Assembly: GCF_003205515.1 (NCBI RefSeq)
Contig: NZ_KZ826487.1
Location: 62,001 to 126,000, forward strand
Direction of reading: 5' to 3'
Origin: Litorivita pollutaquae
Lineage (GTDB): Bacteria; Pseudomonadota; Alphaproteobacteria; Rhodobacterales; Rhodobacteraceae
DNA: 64,000 bases
The position numbers and the translations under genes were made by a program. Below, piece by piece: positions 17,108-26,621 of the stretch; positions within the stretch are counted from its first letter, which is position 1; every line of letters begins with the position of its first letter. Under the pieces are notes generated by a model. It did not search any database. It had not been told where the DNA came from and saw only the letters and a program-made list of their open reading frames with translations.

Positions 17108-18349
17108 CTACGCGGCAGGTTGCACCAGCGCCGCGCGATGTTCGCGCACCGGCAAATGCACGATGGCGCTAAAGGCACCAATGCCGACACCGATCCACCA
17201 AACCAACGTGTAATTGCCATAGACATCATAAAGCCGCCCACCGAGCCAAACGCCCATAAAGCTGCCCAATTGGTGCGAGAAAAACACGATTCCGTAAAGC
17301 GTGCCCATATATCGCAACCCGTAGATATGCGCGATCAGCCCAGAGGTCAGCGGCACGGTGGCCAGCCAAAGCGCGCCCATTCCGGCCGAGAAAAGCAATA
17401 CCGAAGCGGGGGTGATCGGCATCAAGATAAACGTCCCCGCCACCAGCGTGCGCAACACATAAATGCCTGACAACAGATATTTTTTTGAATAGCGATTGCC
17501 CAAATACCCCGCCGTCAACGTGCCGACGATATTGGCCAATCCAATCAACGAGATCGCAATCGCACCAAGCGCCGAAGTCGTGGTGATGCCGATGTCATGC
17601 AACACGCCGCCGGGCATGATCGGTCCGCATAATTCGGTGACAAAGGCTGGAAAATGCGCGGTGATGAACCCCAATTGATAGCCGCAGCTAAAGAACCCCA
17701 AAAAGATCAGCGCGAAACTCGGATCGCGCAGCGCGCGGCCCAAAATCGCGCCCATGCTCTCTTCGATCTCGGCTTTTGTCGCTGCGGGCGCGCGCATCAT
17801 CGGCAAGATCATCAATGAGGCAAGGATTGCCGCCGCAAAGACCATGAACACCGATTGCCATGTCATCAGGCTTAGCAAAAATTCTGCCAATGGCGCGCCA
17901 AATACCTGCCCGGCGCTGCCTGCGGCTGTGGCGATGGCCAAAGACATCGATCGGTTCGCATCCGACGAGGCGCGGCCAACCACGGCCAAAATCACCCCAA
18001 AACCGGTGCCCGCGATGCCAAAACCCACCAAAACCTCATAGGCCTGCATGCCCAAAGGCGTGACCGCATAGGACGATAGAACAAGCCCGCCCGCATAGGC
18101 CAAAGCCCCCAAAACTATCGCCAACCGGTCGCCCATTTTTTCCGCGAGCGCTCCGAAAATCGGTTGGCCAAAACCCCACGCAAGGTTCTGTATCGCGATG
18201 GCGAGGGAAAACTCCGCACGGGGCCAATTAAACTCGGCGGCGATCGGAATTTGAAACACCCCGAAACTGGCGCGCACCGCGAAAGAGATCAAAATGATGA
18301 CGCAGCCGGTGATCAAAACCGGTGTGAAAATCGAGGCGCGAGGGGTCAT
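17108..18349 (-). CDS. MFS transporter
   Basis: A 413-residue major facilitator with twelve predicted membrane segments. It starts TPRASIFTPVLITGCVIIL and keeps an internal MFS-type loop after helix 2 (GALAEKMGDRLAI). The sequence style is of the monocarboxylate/oxalate-formate antiporter-like group. The substrate is not evident. ATG 18349 is preferred over ATG 18367 because GGAGAG lies 4 nt ahead of it. It is transcribed divergently from the zapE direction, with a 300-nt gap. Confidence 0.92.
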   Translation of the reverse strand: MTPRASIFTPVLITGCVIILISFAVRASFGVFQIPIAAEFNWPRAEFSLAIAIQNLAWGFGQPIFGALAEKMGDRLAIVLGALAYAGGLVLSSYAVTPLGMQAYEVLVGFGIAGTGFGVILAVVGRASSDANRSMSLAIATAAGSAGQVFGAPLAEFLLSLMTWQSVFMVFAAAILASLMILPMMRAPAATKAEIEESMGAILGRALRDPSFALIFLGFFSCGYQLGFITAHFPAFVTELCGPIMPGGVLHDIGITTTSALGAIAISLIGLANIVGTLTAGYLGNRYSKKYLLSGIYVLRTLVAGTFILMPITPASVLLFSAGMGALWLATVPLTSGLIAHIYGLRYMGTLYGIVFFSHQLGSFMGVWLGGRLYDVYGNYTLVWWIGVGIGAFSAIVHLPVREHRAALVQPAA

Positions 18350-18649
18350 GGGGCTCTCCGATGGCATAGAGGCGGAAATTGCGGCAAATTTGCGGGGCGG
18401 TCAATTGACGGTTTGTGATTGGCAACATCACGATCCGCGTCGATTGAAGGGTGTGATGCGCGACGATTACCGGACACTCGCAGGTTTCTACGGGGGCGAA
18501 AGGGACGTGACATTGGCGGACGCCGTCTGCGGGGCAATCCCGATGGGATTGTTGAACCCGCTGCTTTGTGCGCCGCATCGGCAAACGCCGGCCAATTTTC
18601 GGGCGGGCTGCCTCTACACATCCGCACGCCCGCGCGGTATGTCGTTTTC
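18350..18649. other. 300-nt gap between MFS gene and zapE
   Basis: No assured gene. A plus-strand reading frame of 102 codons (ATG 18348 to TGA 18653) spans the gap and its stop overlaps the zapE ATG by 4 nt. Its last third looks unlike protein, so it is listed only as a candidate under the findings. No clear promoter hexamers or terminator were seen. Confidence 0.4.
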
Positions 18650-19723
18650 ATGAACCTGATGGATAAATATGCGGCCCTGACCGCTGACGGAACGCTCAAA
18701 CCCGATCCCGCCCAAGAAGCGGTATTGGTGGAGCTCGAACGCATCCGCGCGGCGATGGCCGAGCCACAAAAACGCGGGCTGTTTCGCCGGGCGCCCGAGC
18801 CGCCGAAAGGGCTTTACCTTTGGGGCGGGGTCGGACGCGGAAAATCCATGTTGATGGACATGTTTGTCGGGTGCCTCGAGGTGCCCGCCCGCCGCGTGCA
18901 TTTCCATGCGTTCATGCAGGAAATCCACACCGAGATGCATAAGGCGCGCCAGAACGGTGTCGAAGATGCCCTCGCCCCCGTGGCACAAGCCGTGGCGAAA
19001 TCGGTGCGCGTGCTGGCGTTCGATGAAATGCAGATCAGCGATATCACCGATGCGATGATTGTCGGGCGGCTGTTTGAAATGCTCTTCGCCGCCGGTGTGG
19101 TCGTGGTGACGACCTCGAACCGCGTGCCCGACGAGCTTTATAAAGACGGGCTGAACCGGCAATTGTTTTTGCCCTTTATTGATATCCTCAAAGATAAGAT
19201 GAAGGTGCTCGAAATGGTGTCGGCCACCGATTACCGTCAGGATCGCCTTGCCGGGAACCCGGTGTATTTCTCGCCCGTAACACCGCAAACCCGTGCCGAG
19301 ATCGATGCGATTTGGCAAGATCTCACCGGTGGGCGCGCCGATCCTTTGGTGCTCCACGTCAAAGGTCGCGATGTGGATATTCCGGCGTTCCGTTCTGGCA
19401 TCGGGCGGGCCAGCTTTTATGATCTTTGCGGTAAAATGCTTGGTCCGGCGGATTACCTTGCCGTGGCAGAGGCCTGCCGGGTGTTGGTGCTTGAAGATAT
19501 TCCCAGCTTGTCTCGGAGCAACTTCAATGAGGCCAAACGGTTCGTCACCCTGATTGATGCCCTTTACGAAGCGCGGGTGCGGTTGATTGCATCGGCTGCG
19601 GCGGCGCCGGAAATGTTGTATCTCGAAGGCGAGGGTACGTTTGAATTTGAACGCACGGCCAGCCGGTTGCGCGAAATGATGAGCGCCGATTGGGCCAAAG
19701 ACGCGCCCGATGGGGCGGCATAA
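18650..19723 (+). CDS. zapE: cell division protein ZapE (AFG1-like ATPase)
   Basis: A 357-residue P-loop ATPase. Walker A is WGGVGRGKSMLMDMF, Walker B is VLAFDEMQISDITDA, and the sensor segment is VVTTSNRVPDELYKDG. The C-terminal FERTASRLREM string is typical of the ZapE/AFG1 family. In E. coli ZapE associates with the Z-ring and supports division under stress; the mitochondrial homologue handles inner-membrane proteins. ATG 18650 is used; a second Met three codons later is possible, and no strong ribosome site is visible. A strong bidirectional-type terminator follows. Confidence 0.95.
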   Translation: MNLMDKYAALTADGTLKPDPAQEAVLVELERIRAAMAEPQKRGLFRRAPEPPKGLYLWGGVGRGKSMLMDMFVGCLEVPARRVHFHAFMQEIHTEMHKARQNGVEDALAPVAQAVAKSVRVLAFDEMQISDITDAMIVGRLFEMLFAAGVVVVTTSNRVPDELYKDGLNRQLFLPFIDILKDKMKVLEMVSATDYRQDRLAGNPVYFSPVTPQTRAEIDAIWQDLTGGRADPLVLHVKGRDVDIPAFRSGIGRASFYDLCGKMLGPADYLAVAEACRVLVLEDIPSLSRSNFNEAKRFVTLIDALYEARVRLIASAAAAPEMLYLEGEGTFEFERTASRLREMMSADWAKDAPDGAA

Positions 19724-19800
19724 GCAAATCTGTGGCCGATGGGGTGGAGCGCGTTACGCGGATGGGGTTCGGCGCTGCGGTTATATGAACTTGCCACGTG

Positions 19801-19831
19801 AAAACGGGGCCGCGGGAAACGGCCCCGTTTT
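19801..19831. terminator. strong hairpin terminator between zapE and LysM gene
   Basis: A perfect 12-bp stem AAAACGGGGCCG / CGGCCCCGTTTT with a 7-nt loop. The A and T tails make it usable in both directions, between two convergent genes. Confidence 0.85.
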
Positions 19832-19935
19832 CGGGTAAGATCTGGGTGATCTCGGGGTGACCTGCTGTGGCAGGCCGTGTATGACAGAACGCCGCAACCG
19901 GCCTGTGGCGCGGCGGTTCTGCCTTTCGCGCGATA

Positions 19936-20802
19936 TTAGATCGCGGGAATGATCAGAGTTTGACCCGCCTGAATTTTGTCGGGGCTGCTCAGGTTTTCTT
20001 TGTTGGCGGCGAAAATCCATTGATAGGCCGAGGTGGTGCCATAATGTTGGTAGGCAATTGCCGCGAGGCTATCACCATACTTTACCGTATAGGTCACGGA
20101 TTTTTCCAACCTGCGGATGGTGGGGCGCGGGGTCGGGCGCACACCGTCAGAGGTTGCGGCGGCCTTGTCCACAATCGCGGCGATCAGGGTTTTGGTGTCG
20201 ACGCTGCCTTCGGGTGTGACCAGAGATTGCGGCACGGCCACAAGCCCGGCTTCGGCGGCCTCGTTGAGCAAGCTGTCGACGTATTCATCCGGACGGCCTT
20301 CGTTGATTGCCTGAAGGATCAGCGAGTGCAGCAAACCTTGCATTTGTGTGTTGGACTGGGCTTCGACGTGGAATTCGGCCTTGCCAAGTTGGCGGATCGC
20401 CCCGGCAGACATGCCGCGCAAATCGCGAGATCCCGGTGTGTTGGGGTCCGCATCGGCGAGCTGTGTGGCCAAGCCCAAACCGTCGAGAACATCCCCGGCC
20501 AGGGCGCTGTTTTGCTCGGTGTCGATACCGACGGATGTCAATTCACGCAACGAGTTTTGATCCGCATCGTCGTCAGTGACAATATTGGGCTTGCTGAACA
20601 CCACCTTCTGGGGCGCCGGGGCAGACGCAGCCGCCATTGTTGGCGCCGGATCAGCCGCCGCAACTGCGGTCGCGCTGAGCGCGGTCAGATCGCTGCTGGC
20701 ACGCGTGGTGACCGCCGAAGGGTTTGTGGTGGCAAATTCCACAAGAAAAACGCCCGCCGCAGCCAAGGCCAAGGTGCTGGTGATCATCGTTATTCTATAC
20801 AT
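19936..20802 (-). CDS. exported LysM-domain protein
   Basis: A 288-residue protein with an N-terminal membrane anchor/signal (MITSTLALAAAGVFLVEFAT). A long Ala/Pro/Asp-rich region follows, then a single C-terminal LysM domain at about 240-288 (YTVKYGDSLAAIAYQHYG ... IQAGQTLIIP) for peptidoglycan binding. There is no catalytic domain, so a structural or targeting role is inferred. ATG 20802 is chosen for its GAGGAAG ribosome site 5-10 nt upstream. The rhodanese gene is upstream on the same strand after 46 nt. Confidence 0.9.
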   Translation of the reverse strand: MYRITMITSTLALAAAGVFLVEFATTNPSAVTTRASSDLTALSATAVAAADPAPTMAAASAPAPQKVVFSKPNIVTDDDADQNSLRELTSVGIDTEQNSALAGDVLDGLGLATQLADADPNTPGSRDLRGMSAGAIRQLGKAEFHVEAQSNTQMQGLLHSLILQAINEGRPDEYVDSLLNEAAEAGLVAVPQSLVTPEGSVDTKTLIAAIVDKAAATSDGVRPTPRPTIRRLEKSVTYTVKYGDSLAAIAYQHYGTTSAYQWIFAANKENLSSPDKIQAGQTLIIPAI

Positions 20803-20848
20803 CGAACTTCCTCTCAAAATATACTCAAAGGCGCCCAGATACGCGGGG

Positions 20849-21583
20849 TTACGGTTTCACGGTGCTCAGGCCAAGCGAGTGCCAGACCTGCATGCCGCCG
20901 CGATAATACTTAATCTTTTCGGCGGGATAGCCGACCTTGCGCAGGGCGCGCACCGCCATCGGTGCTTGCAGGCACCACGGGCCGTTGCAAAAGAGAACCA
21001 AATGCCGCGCCGCCGAAAAATCCCAAGTGTCGCCCTGTTTCAGGCCGCCAAGCGCGGCGACGATATCGTCGCGGAACGGGTTGCTGTCTTCGAGGGTGGT
21101 AAAGGGCACATTGACCGCGCCGGGGATGGTGCCTTGTTCAAACCAACCGGGCAGGCGCGTGTCGATCAAATGCCCCTCGTTCTTCGCGGCCATGGTTTCC
21201 AGGAAATCCATCACTTCCAATTCACCAATGGTTTCGACGTCCCGGGTGGCGCTCATCGGGGTGATGCAAAAGGGCGGGCAGGCGCGCGATGTCTTGGCAA
21301 ATTCGCCGGTCAGCGTGTTGCTCTCGTCCTGAATGCGGGCGACGGTATAACTGTTGCCGTTGATCGCAAAACTGCGATCATGGGCATCCACGGTCAGCCG
21401 CACCGATTGGGCGCTGGCGGTGGTCGGCAATCCAATGGCGGTGAAGAGGGCAAGCGTCGCTGCAAACATCCCTCGGGCGATCCGTGTATTGCGATTGGCA
21501 GAGGGCCGAGCCGCACCGTAACGCGCCGTGCGCAGGCCAATATCCTGCCGATCAAATCCAACAATGCACGTAAACCAACTCAT
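20849..21583 (-). CDS. exported rhodanese-like protein
   Basis: A 244-residue protein. A signal-like hydrophobic segment (MFAATLALFTAIGLPTTASAQ) begins at codon 39, preceded by a basic lead. The rhodanese domain at about 110-240 carries HLIDTRLPGWFEQGTIPGAVNVPF and the active-site loop with Cys in VLFCNGPWC. Rhodaneses transfer sulfane sulfur; in the periplasm the substrate is unknown. The start at 21583 has a GGGGGAAAAGG ribosome site, but a start at codon 39 would give a more normal signal peptide. It is probably co-transcribed with the LysM gene. Confidence 0.87.
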   Translation of the reverse strand: MSWFTCIVGFDRQDIGLRTARYGAARPSANRNTRIARGMFAATLALFTAIGLPTTASAQSVRLTVDAHDRSFAINGNSYTVARIQDESNTLTGEFAKTSRACPPFCITPMSATRDVETIGELEVMDFLETMAAKNEGHLIDTRLPGWFEQGTIPGAVNVPFTTLEDSNPFRDDIVAALGGLKQGDTWDFSAARHLVLFCNGPWCLQAPMAVRALRKVGYPAEKIKYYRGGMQVWHSLGLSTVKP

Positions 21584-21788
21584 GCCTTTTCCCCCATAAT
21601 GACACCGGCTCCCGTGGTGTGGCAGGCCGGAGCGATATCCTAAATACTTTTACAAGATATAGGCGAGTGGCGGCAAAACGGTCAACATGCAGTGGCCCCT
21701 CCGATATATAGGAGGTGTCACTTTTCTGGGGATAACTTACGTTTCATTGAGGTTATCAAGAGGTTAATAAATCCTTAAAAACGGGCAG

Positions 21789-23102
21789 TCAGCCGTTCTC
21801 GCGTAGCACGGCACCGGCCAAATAGAGCGATCCACAGATCAAAATCCGCGCATCGGGGCGAATCTGTGCGACCGATTCTACCGCAGAACGGGAATCGGTC
21901 GCGACCTGCGCGGCGATGCCGGCGCGGGTGGCGATGGCGGCGGTCTCCTCGGCACTGAGGGTCGCAGGCGCATCGGGGATCGGCACTGCGGTGAGAGAGG
22001 CCACATGCGGCGCGAGTGGCGACATATATCCAAGCACATCCTTGCTGTTGAGCATGCCGCAGATCACATGCGTTTCGCGTGGCGGCAGGGATGCCAGATG
22101 CGCGGCAATCGCCTGACCTGCGGCCGGATTGTGCCCCCCGTCAAGCCAGATTTCAGCCTTTGGCGCGGCATCCATCAGCGGCCCGCTGCGCAGCCGTTGC
22201 ATCCGTGCGGGCCAATAGACATCGCGCATCGCGCTCTCGGCGATGGTCTCAAATGGCGTCTGCGTGTCCTGCGGTGCGAGATGGCGCAACGCGGCCAAGG
22301 CCGCACCGGCGTTCTGGATTTGATGCGCGCCGGGCAGGGCAGGCAAAGGCAAATCCAACAATCCGCGTTCGTCTTGATAGACCAGCCGCCCGCGTTCCTC
22401 CCAGCTATGCCAATGTTGCCCGTGCGCGATCAGCGGTGCGCCAAGACGCGCGGCGCTGGCCTCGATCACCTCCATCGCCTCATCGGGTTGCGGGCCGACC
22501 ACACAGGGCACTCCGCGTTTGATGATACCGGCCTTTTCACCGGCAATCTGTGCCAAGGTGGTGCCAAGATATTGTTCATGGTCGATCGAAATCGGCGTGA
22601 TCACTGTCAGGGCGGGGGCGTCAACCACATTGGTCGAATCCACCCGCCCGCCAAGCCCGACCTCAAGCAAGGTGAAATCCGCAGAACTGCGGGCAAAAGC
22701 CAGGAGCGCGGCGCAGGTGGTGATTTCGAAAAACGTGATTGCAGCGCCGCCATTGGCCGCATCGCATTCATCCAAAAGCGCGGTCAATTCGGATTCGGAA
22801 ATTAGATTCCCTGCCAGCCGGATACGTTCATGGAACCGCGCCAGATGCGGGCTGGTATAGGCATGAACGCGCAGGCCCGCGGCCTCCAATCCGGCGCGGA
22901 TCATGGCTTGGGTGGAGCCTTTACCATTGGTGCCTGCGATATGGATCACCGGCGGCAGGTCGCGTTCTGGGTGGCCCAATGCCGCCAACAGCCGCCACAT
23001 CCGGTCCAGCGCCAAATCCATCACCTTGGGATGCAGGGTCATCATCCGCTCAAGAATGGCATCGGACGTCGCGTTGGCGGGCTGGGCAGAAGCGTCGGTC
23101 AT
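21789..23102 (-). CDS. folC: bifunctional folylpolyglutamate synthase / dihydrofolate synthase
   Basis: A 437-residue Mur-ligase-type ATPase that adds glutamate to dihydropteroate and folates. The P-loop is in HIAGTNGKGSTQAMI, the folate loop is in YTSPHLARFHERIR, DHEQYLGTTLAQIAGEKAGI is the second signature, and LDGGHNPAAG lies in the C-terminal domain. Length and start are normal. It is 189 nt downstream of accD on the same strand, the usual accD-folC arrangement of alphaproteobacteria and other bacteria, and is probably part of the same operon. Confidence 0.97.
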   Translation of the reverse strand: MTDASAQPANATSDAILERMMTLHPKVMDLALDRMWRLLAALGHPERDLPPVIHIAGTNGKGSTQAMIRAGLEAAGLRVHAYTSPHLARFHERIRLAGNLISESELTALLDECDAANGGAAITFFEITTCAALLAFARSSADFTLLEVGLGGRVDSTNVVDAPALTVITPISIDHEQYLGTTLAQIAGEKAGIIKRGVPCVVGPQPDEAMEVIEASAARLGAPLIAHGQHWHSWEERGRLVYQDERGLLDLPLPALPGAHQIQNAGAALAALRHLAPQDTQTPFETIAESAMRDVYWPARMQRLRSGPLMDAAPKAEIWLDGGHNPAAGQAIAAHLASLPPRETHVICGMLNSKDVLGYMSPLAPHVASLTAVPIPDAPATLSAEETAAIATRAGIAAQVATDSRSAVESVAQIRPDARILICGSLYLAGAVLRENG

Positions 23103-23291
23103 GGGGCATCCGTTTTAACGGCCCGAAGGCATGGGGTAAGGCATAGGAGAAGGCGTGGCAAATGAAAGCGCAAAGGAAAACGAGACAAGCTGTGACGGCC
23201 GGCTTGCGGCCACCCGATGCACCCGCCGCCTGATGCAGGGTGTTGCCGTGACACCCTTAGAAAGCGGGCCGGGGTAAACCGTGCCCGGCGG

Positions 23292-24308
23292 CTACTTGCC
23301 AGATTTACCGGTCTGTGTGCTCTCTTTTGCACCTGCGGGCGCCTCGGCGGGTTTGTCCGATGAAGGGGCGGCCTGCGCGGCGCCACCCTCCGCTTCGGCT
23401 TCACTCTCTTCCTCGGCACTGCGTGCTTCGGGTGCGGGCAGAACACCGGAAATTGCGGGCGGCATCCCCATCAGCATACGCAAGATCGTGACCAATTCCG
23501 CCTTCATCTCAGTGCGTTTGGTGACGCGGTCGAGCATCCCGTGGTCGAGCAGGTATTCTGCCCGCTGGAAGCCTTCGGGCAGGGTTTCGCCAATGGTTTG
23601 TTCGATCACGCGCGGACCGGCAAAACAGATCAACGCATTGGGTTCGGCGATATGCACATCCCCGAGCATCGCATAGGATGCGGTGACGCCGCCGGTGGTC
23701 GGATGGGTCAGGACCACAATATAAGGCAGCCCCGCTTCCTTGAGCATCTGCACGGCCACGGTGGTGCGCGGCATTTGCATGAGAGACAAAATGCCCTCCT
23801 GCATCCGTGCGCCACCAGCCGCAGAAAACAACACCAAGGGCCGCTTGAGTTTGATGGCTTCTTCGGCGGCAGCAATGATTGCATTGCCGACGTACATGCC
23901 CATCGAGCCGCCCATGAACGAGAAATCCTGCGCAATGGCGATGATTGGCGTTTGGCTGATCTCGCCCGCCCCGATCAGCATGGCTTCATGCTCGCCGGTG
24001 GATTTTTGCGCGGCTTTCATCCGGTCGGGATATTTCTTTTGGTCGCGGAAATGCAATGGATCGGTGATCGGATCCGGCACGGCGATTTCGGCAAATACCC
24101 CGCCATCAAACAATGCCTGAAACCGCGCACGCGGGGTAATATGCATGTGGTGGCCGCAATTGGTGCAGACGTTCAGATTTTCCGTCAATTCGCGGTGAAA
24201 CAGCATAGTGCCGCATTCGTCGCATTTGCTCCACAGGTTGTCGGGCACTTCGCGGCGTGAAAAGATCGAGTTGATCCGCGGGCGGACGTAGTTGGTAATC
24301 CAGTTCAT
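23292..24308 (-). CDS. accD: acetyl-CoA carboxylase carboxyltransferase subunit beta
   Basis: Beta subunit of the carboxyltransferase that, with AccA, makes malonyl-CoA for fatty acid synthesis. 338 residues. The N-terminal zinc ribbon uses C29, C32, C48 and C51. The crotonase-like core includes [13 protein letters not shown] and [20 protein letters not shown]. After about residue 290 there is an unusual acidic and Ala/Pro-rich tail not needed for the fold. ATG 24308 is chosen by homology ([12 protein letters not shown]); an upstream in-frame Met lacks support. Confidence 0.97.
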   Translation of the reverse strand: MNWITNYVRPRINSIFSRREVPDNLWSKCDECGTMLFHRELTENLNVCTNCGHHMHITPRARFQALFDGGVFAEIAVPDPITDPLHFRDQKKYPDRMKAAQKSTGEHEAMLIGAGEISQTPIIAIAQDFSFMGGSMGMYVGNAIIAAAEEAIKLKRPLVLFSAAGGARMQEGILSLMQMPRTTVAVQMLKEAGLPYIVVLTHPTTGGVTASYAMLGDVHIAEPNALICFAGPRVIEQTIGETLPEGFQRAEYLLDHGMLDRVTKRTEMKAELVTILRMLMGMPPAISGVLPAPEARSAEEESEAEAEGGAAQAAPSSDKPAEAPAGAKESTQTGKSGK

Positions 24309-24446
24309 GCCAAAAGCACCCCATAATTCATCTGCGCCACCTTGCTCGCGTAGGTCAGCAAGGTAAATTCTCCTGATCCAGATAAGCTCTGGCTGTGCGA
24401 ATTGCAAACGGGGAAGCAGCGAGAAACTGCCTCGCCGCCGCGTCCT

Positions 24447-25427
24447 TTAACGGCGCAGCGCCGCCCGCGCCACGCCCCACATCAGCACAGTCATGAAAAC
24501 TTCGACCGTCAAAGCCGGCGAAAGCACCCAATCCGCCCCCGGAAGCGCACCGCCCGTGCCGTCGGCGCCGAGGTTCACACTTTCGAATATCATCAGGGCC
24601 AATCCCGAATCCGGTGCACCCAATTCTCCAAAAAACAAGAACGCATAGGCGTTATTGGCCATGTGAAAGCCGATGGCCGCGCCCAATGTGCCGGTGCGCG
24701 CCGTCAAATCCGAAGCGGCCAGCCCAAAGAAAAACGCCCAGATCACATATTGTATATTGCCCACGAGATCAGCGCCGCTGCTCCAATGGGCAATAGCAAA
24801 CAGGATGTTGGGTATGATCATCCACGCCCATGCCGACGGCATCCGCGCCGCAATCTGACTTTGGACGTAGCCGCGATAGAGCAACTCTTCCGCTCCGGTT
24901 TGCAACATCAACCCTGCCAAAGAGAGCGGCAAAAGCGGTAACCACCATGCCCATCGGACCGCTTCAAGCGTGTCAAAACTCCAATAGGGTGGCAAACATT
25001 CAACTGCGAGAAACAACAGCAAAAGCGCGGCGAATACCCGCGTGCCCTGCCGCAGTGCCACGCGCACCGGGCCGATGAAACTGTGTGCACTGCGCCCTTG
25101 TAGCCACCGCGCCACCCAAATGGTCCACAGGGCAAGCGCGCCAAAACTGGCAAACTGCAAGAGCAGCCCGGGCGCAGTATTGCCCATAAAGAAAGCATCG
25201 CCCAAAGCCGGTGCTAGACGTGCCAGGCCTTCTTCCAGAGCCGAGAGGGTCAGAAGATAAAGCGCTTCGATCACGAAGACGCCCAAAATCAGCCGGTCCA
25301 GTTGCGGCCGGGGCAACGCCGGAACAACCAATGGCCAATAGGGCCTGTAACGCCGCCATTTAGGTGTGTCGTCAGCCGATGGGATATCCAAGGGTTGCCA
25401 TGGATCGGGCGGCGGAGTGTCGTTCAC
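24447..25427 (-). CDS. CPBP family intramembrane metalloprotease (second of tandem pair)
   Basis: A 326-residue membrane protein with about eight hydrophobic segments. The CPBP/Abi motif 1 EExxxR appears as GAEELLYRGYVQSQ, and the second His-containing motifs as FAIAHWSSG and IGFHMANN. The family includes CAAX-type prenyl proteases and bacteriocin-immunity proteins; the substrate is unknown. A GTG start at 25427 overlaps the upstream gene stop (GTGA), which suggests coupled translation; a TTG five codons earlier is possible. It is a paralogue of the gene directly upstream. Confidence 0.9.
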   Translation of the reverse strand: MNDTPPPDPWQPLDIPSADDTPKWRRYRPYWPLVVPALPRPQLDRLILGVFVIEALYLLTLSALEEGLARLAPALGDAFFMGNTAPGLLLQFASFGALALWTIWVARWLQGRSAHSFIGPVRVALRQGTRVFAALLLLFLAVECLPPYWSFDTLEAVRWAWWLPLLPLSLAGLMLQTGAEELLYRGYVQSQIAARMPSAWAWMIIPNILFAIAHWSSGADLVGNIQYVIWAFFFGLAASDLTARTGTLGAAIGFHMANNAYAFLFFGELGAPDSGLALMIFESVNLGADGTGGALPGADWVLSPALTVEVFMTVLMWGVARAALRR

Positions 25428-26353
25428 CGTCCGAGGCCCCAACGCGCCGCGCGCCAGGCCAAGACAATCACCCCGAGTTCAAGCACCATCATCGGCCAAA
25501 GCGCCGCCGTGTCGCTTAGCGCCATAGGGATCAGGTAAAGCGACAGGTCAGACAGATTGTCCTCCATCGAGGCATAAAGCAGGCCGGAGTTATGGGTGAA
25601 ATGCAGGGCAATCGCAGGGCCGAGCGATCCGCTGCGCGCAGTCAAATCCGCCGCAATCAACCCGAATGCTGCGGCCCAAATCACCATCAACACCGCGCTG
25701 GGACCCGCTGCGCTGCTGTAGTGAAGGGCGCCAAACCCGAGCGAAGGCAATACCATCCACACCCACCGCGATTTGAACCGAGCGGCGAGCTGGCTTTGCA
25801 GATAACCGCGAAAGGCAATTTCTTCGGCGCTGACCTGCACCAGTATCGCCAGCAAGGCAAAGGGCAACATCCGCGCCCATGTGGACAAATCCAGTGCACT
25901 GCGAACGGGCGTCAAATCCTCGGGCATCGGCAGCAGGATGAACAGGGCATAAATCGGCAGGACACAGAGAAAAACCCGTGTGCCTTGCGCCGCCGCGCCC
26001 TTGCCAAGCAAACTGCGCAGAGTGCGCCGATGCAAAAGGCCCGCCGCCGCAATCACGCCAAGGGACAGAAACCCGAAAGAAAACAGCATCGCAAGCATGC
26101 CACGGGCCGCGCGCACGACGTTTTCGGTCTCGAAAAGACCCAGTTTCGCCAACCCCGTCACCCAGATGATACCGCCCACCACCGCCGTGGCGATCGTAAG
26201 CATCACCCCGAGCACCAGCCGCCAAATCTGTGCGCGTTCGGCAGCAGGGCGGCTCATGATAGCCTGCGGTTCATAGGGAGGGAGAAAACGCATGTTGCGC
26301 TTTTCCCTGTCTTGGGGCGTAGGGCCTTCGGGGTGATCGGAAAACTCGGTCAT
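25424..26353 (-). CDS. CPBP family intramembrane metalloprotease (first of tandem pair)
   Basis: A 309-residue membrane protein with a soluble basic N-terminus and about eight hydrophobic segments. EExxxR appears as VSAEEIAFRGYLQSQL, and the later His motifs as FGALHYSSAAG and IALHFTHNSG. It aligns in layout with the next gene (same DLTARSGSLGPAI / DLTARTGTLGAAI segment), so the two arose by duplication or act as a pair. The start at 26353 is the first Met. No linked substrate or immunity gene is seen. Confidence 0.92.
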   Translation of the reverse strand: MTEFSDHPEGPTPQDREKRNMRFLPPYEPQAIMSRPAAERAQIWRLVLGVMLTIATAVVGGIIWVTGLAKLGLFETENVVRAARGMLAMLFSFGFLSLGVIAAAGLLHRRTLRSLLGKGAAAQGTRVFLCVLPIYALFILLPMPEDLTPVRSALDLSTWARMLPFALLAILVQVSAEEIAFRGYLQSQLAARFKSRWVWMVLPSLGFGALHYSSAAGPSAVLMVIWAAAFGLIAADLTARSGSLGPAIALHFTHNSGLLYASMEDNLSDLSLYLIPMALSDTAALWPMMVLELGVIVLAWRAARWGLGR

Positions 26354-26621
26354 GTCCCATAGCTAGACAATGCACCCGATGCCCGCAATGCCGCGCCGCG
26401 TCGCGGCCGTGAAAAACAGCAAGGTCGAGTCAGGCGCGAAGCGGCGTGCTGCGCCGCCAAGCGTGCCGCCTCACGTCATATCGCGTCATCCGCTTTGCTT
26501 TTTCGTCCCTTCAGTTTTTGACATGTATCGTCTCCGGAGATTCCTGATTGCGGCGGCGGGCCCGTCTTTGATATTTGCGCGCTGCGGGTAATGCGTGTTT
26601 TTGCCTTTGGGGAAGGGTGGT
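26354..26621. other. 268-nt gap between CPBP gene and ubiX
   Basis: No assured gene. A 22-codon frame beginning at 26523 (MYRLRRFLIAAAG...) looks like a short basic-hydrophobic peptide, but it has no ribosome site I trust. No terminator hairpin with a T-run was seen. Confidence 0.4.

Noticed and set aside
21698-21715. CCTCC / GGAGG mini-hairpin with AT loop
   Set aside because: Only five pairs, no T-run and no suitable distance to a start codon; likely chance.
21747-21759. TTGA-N5-TCAA resembling an FNR box upstream of the rhodanese gene
   Set aside because: One nucleotide short of the required TTGA-N6-TCAA spacing.
26523-26591. 22-codon frame encoding a short basic-hydrophobic peptide
   Set aside because: No convincing ribosome site and too short for composition to be informative.
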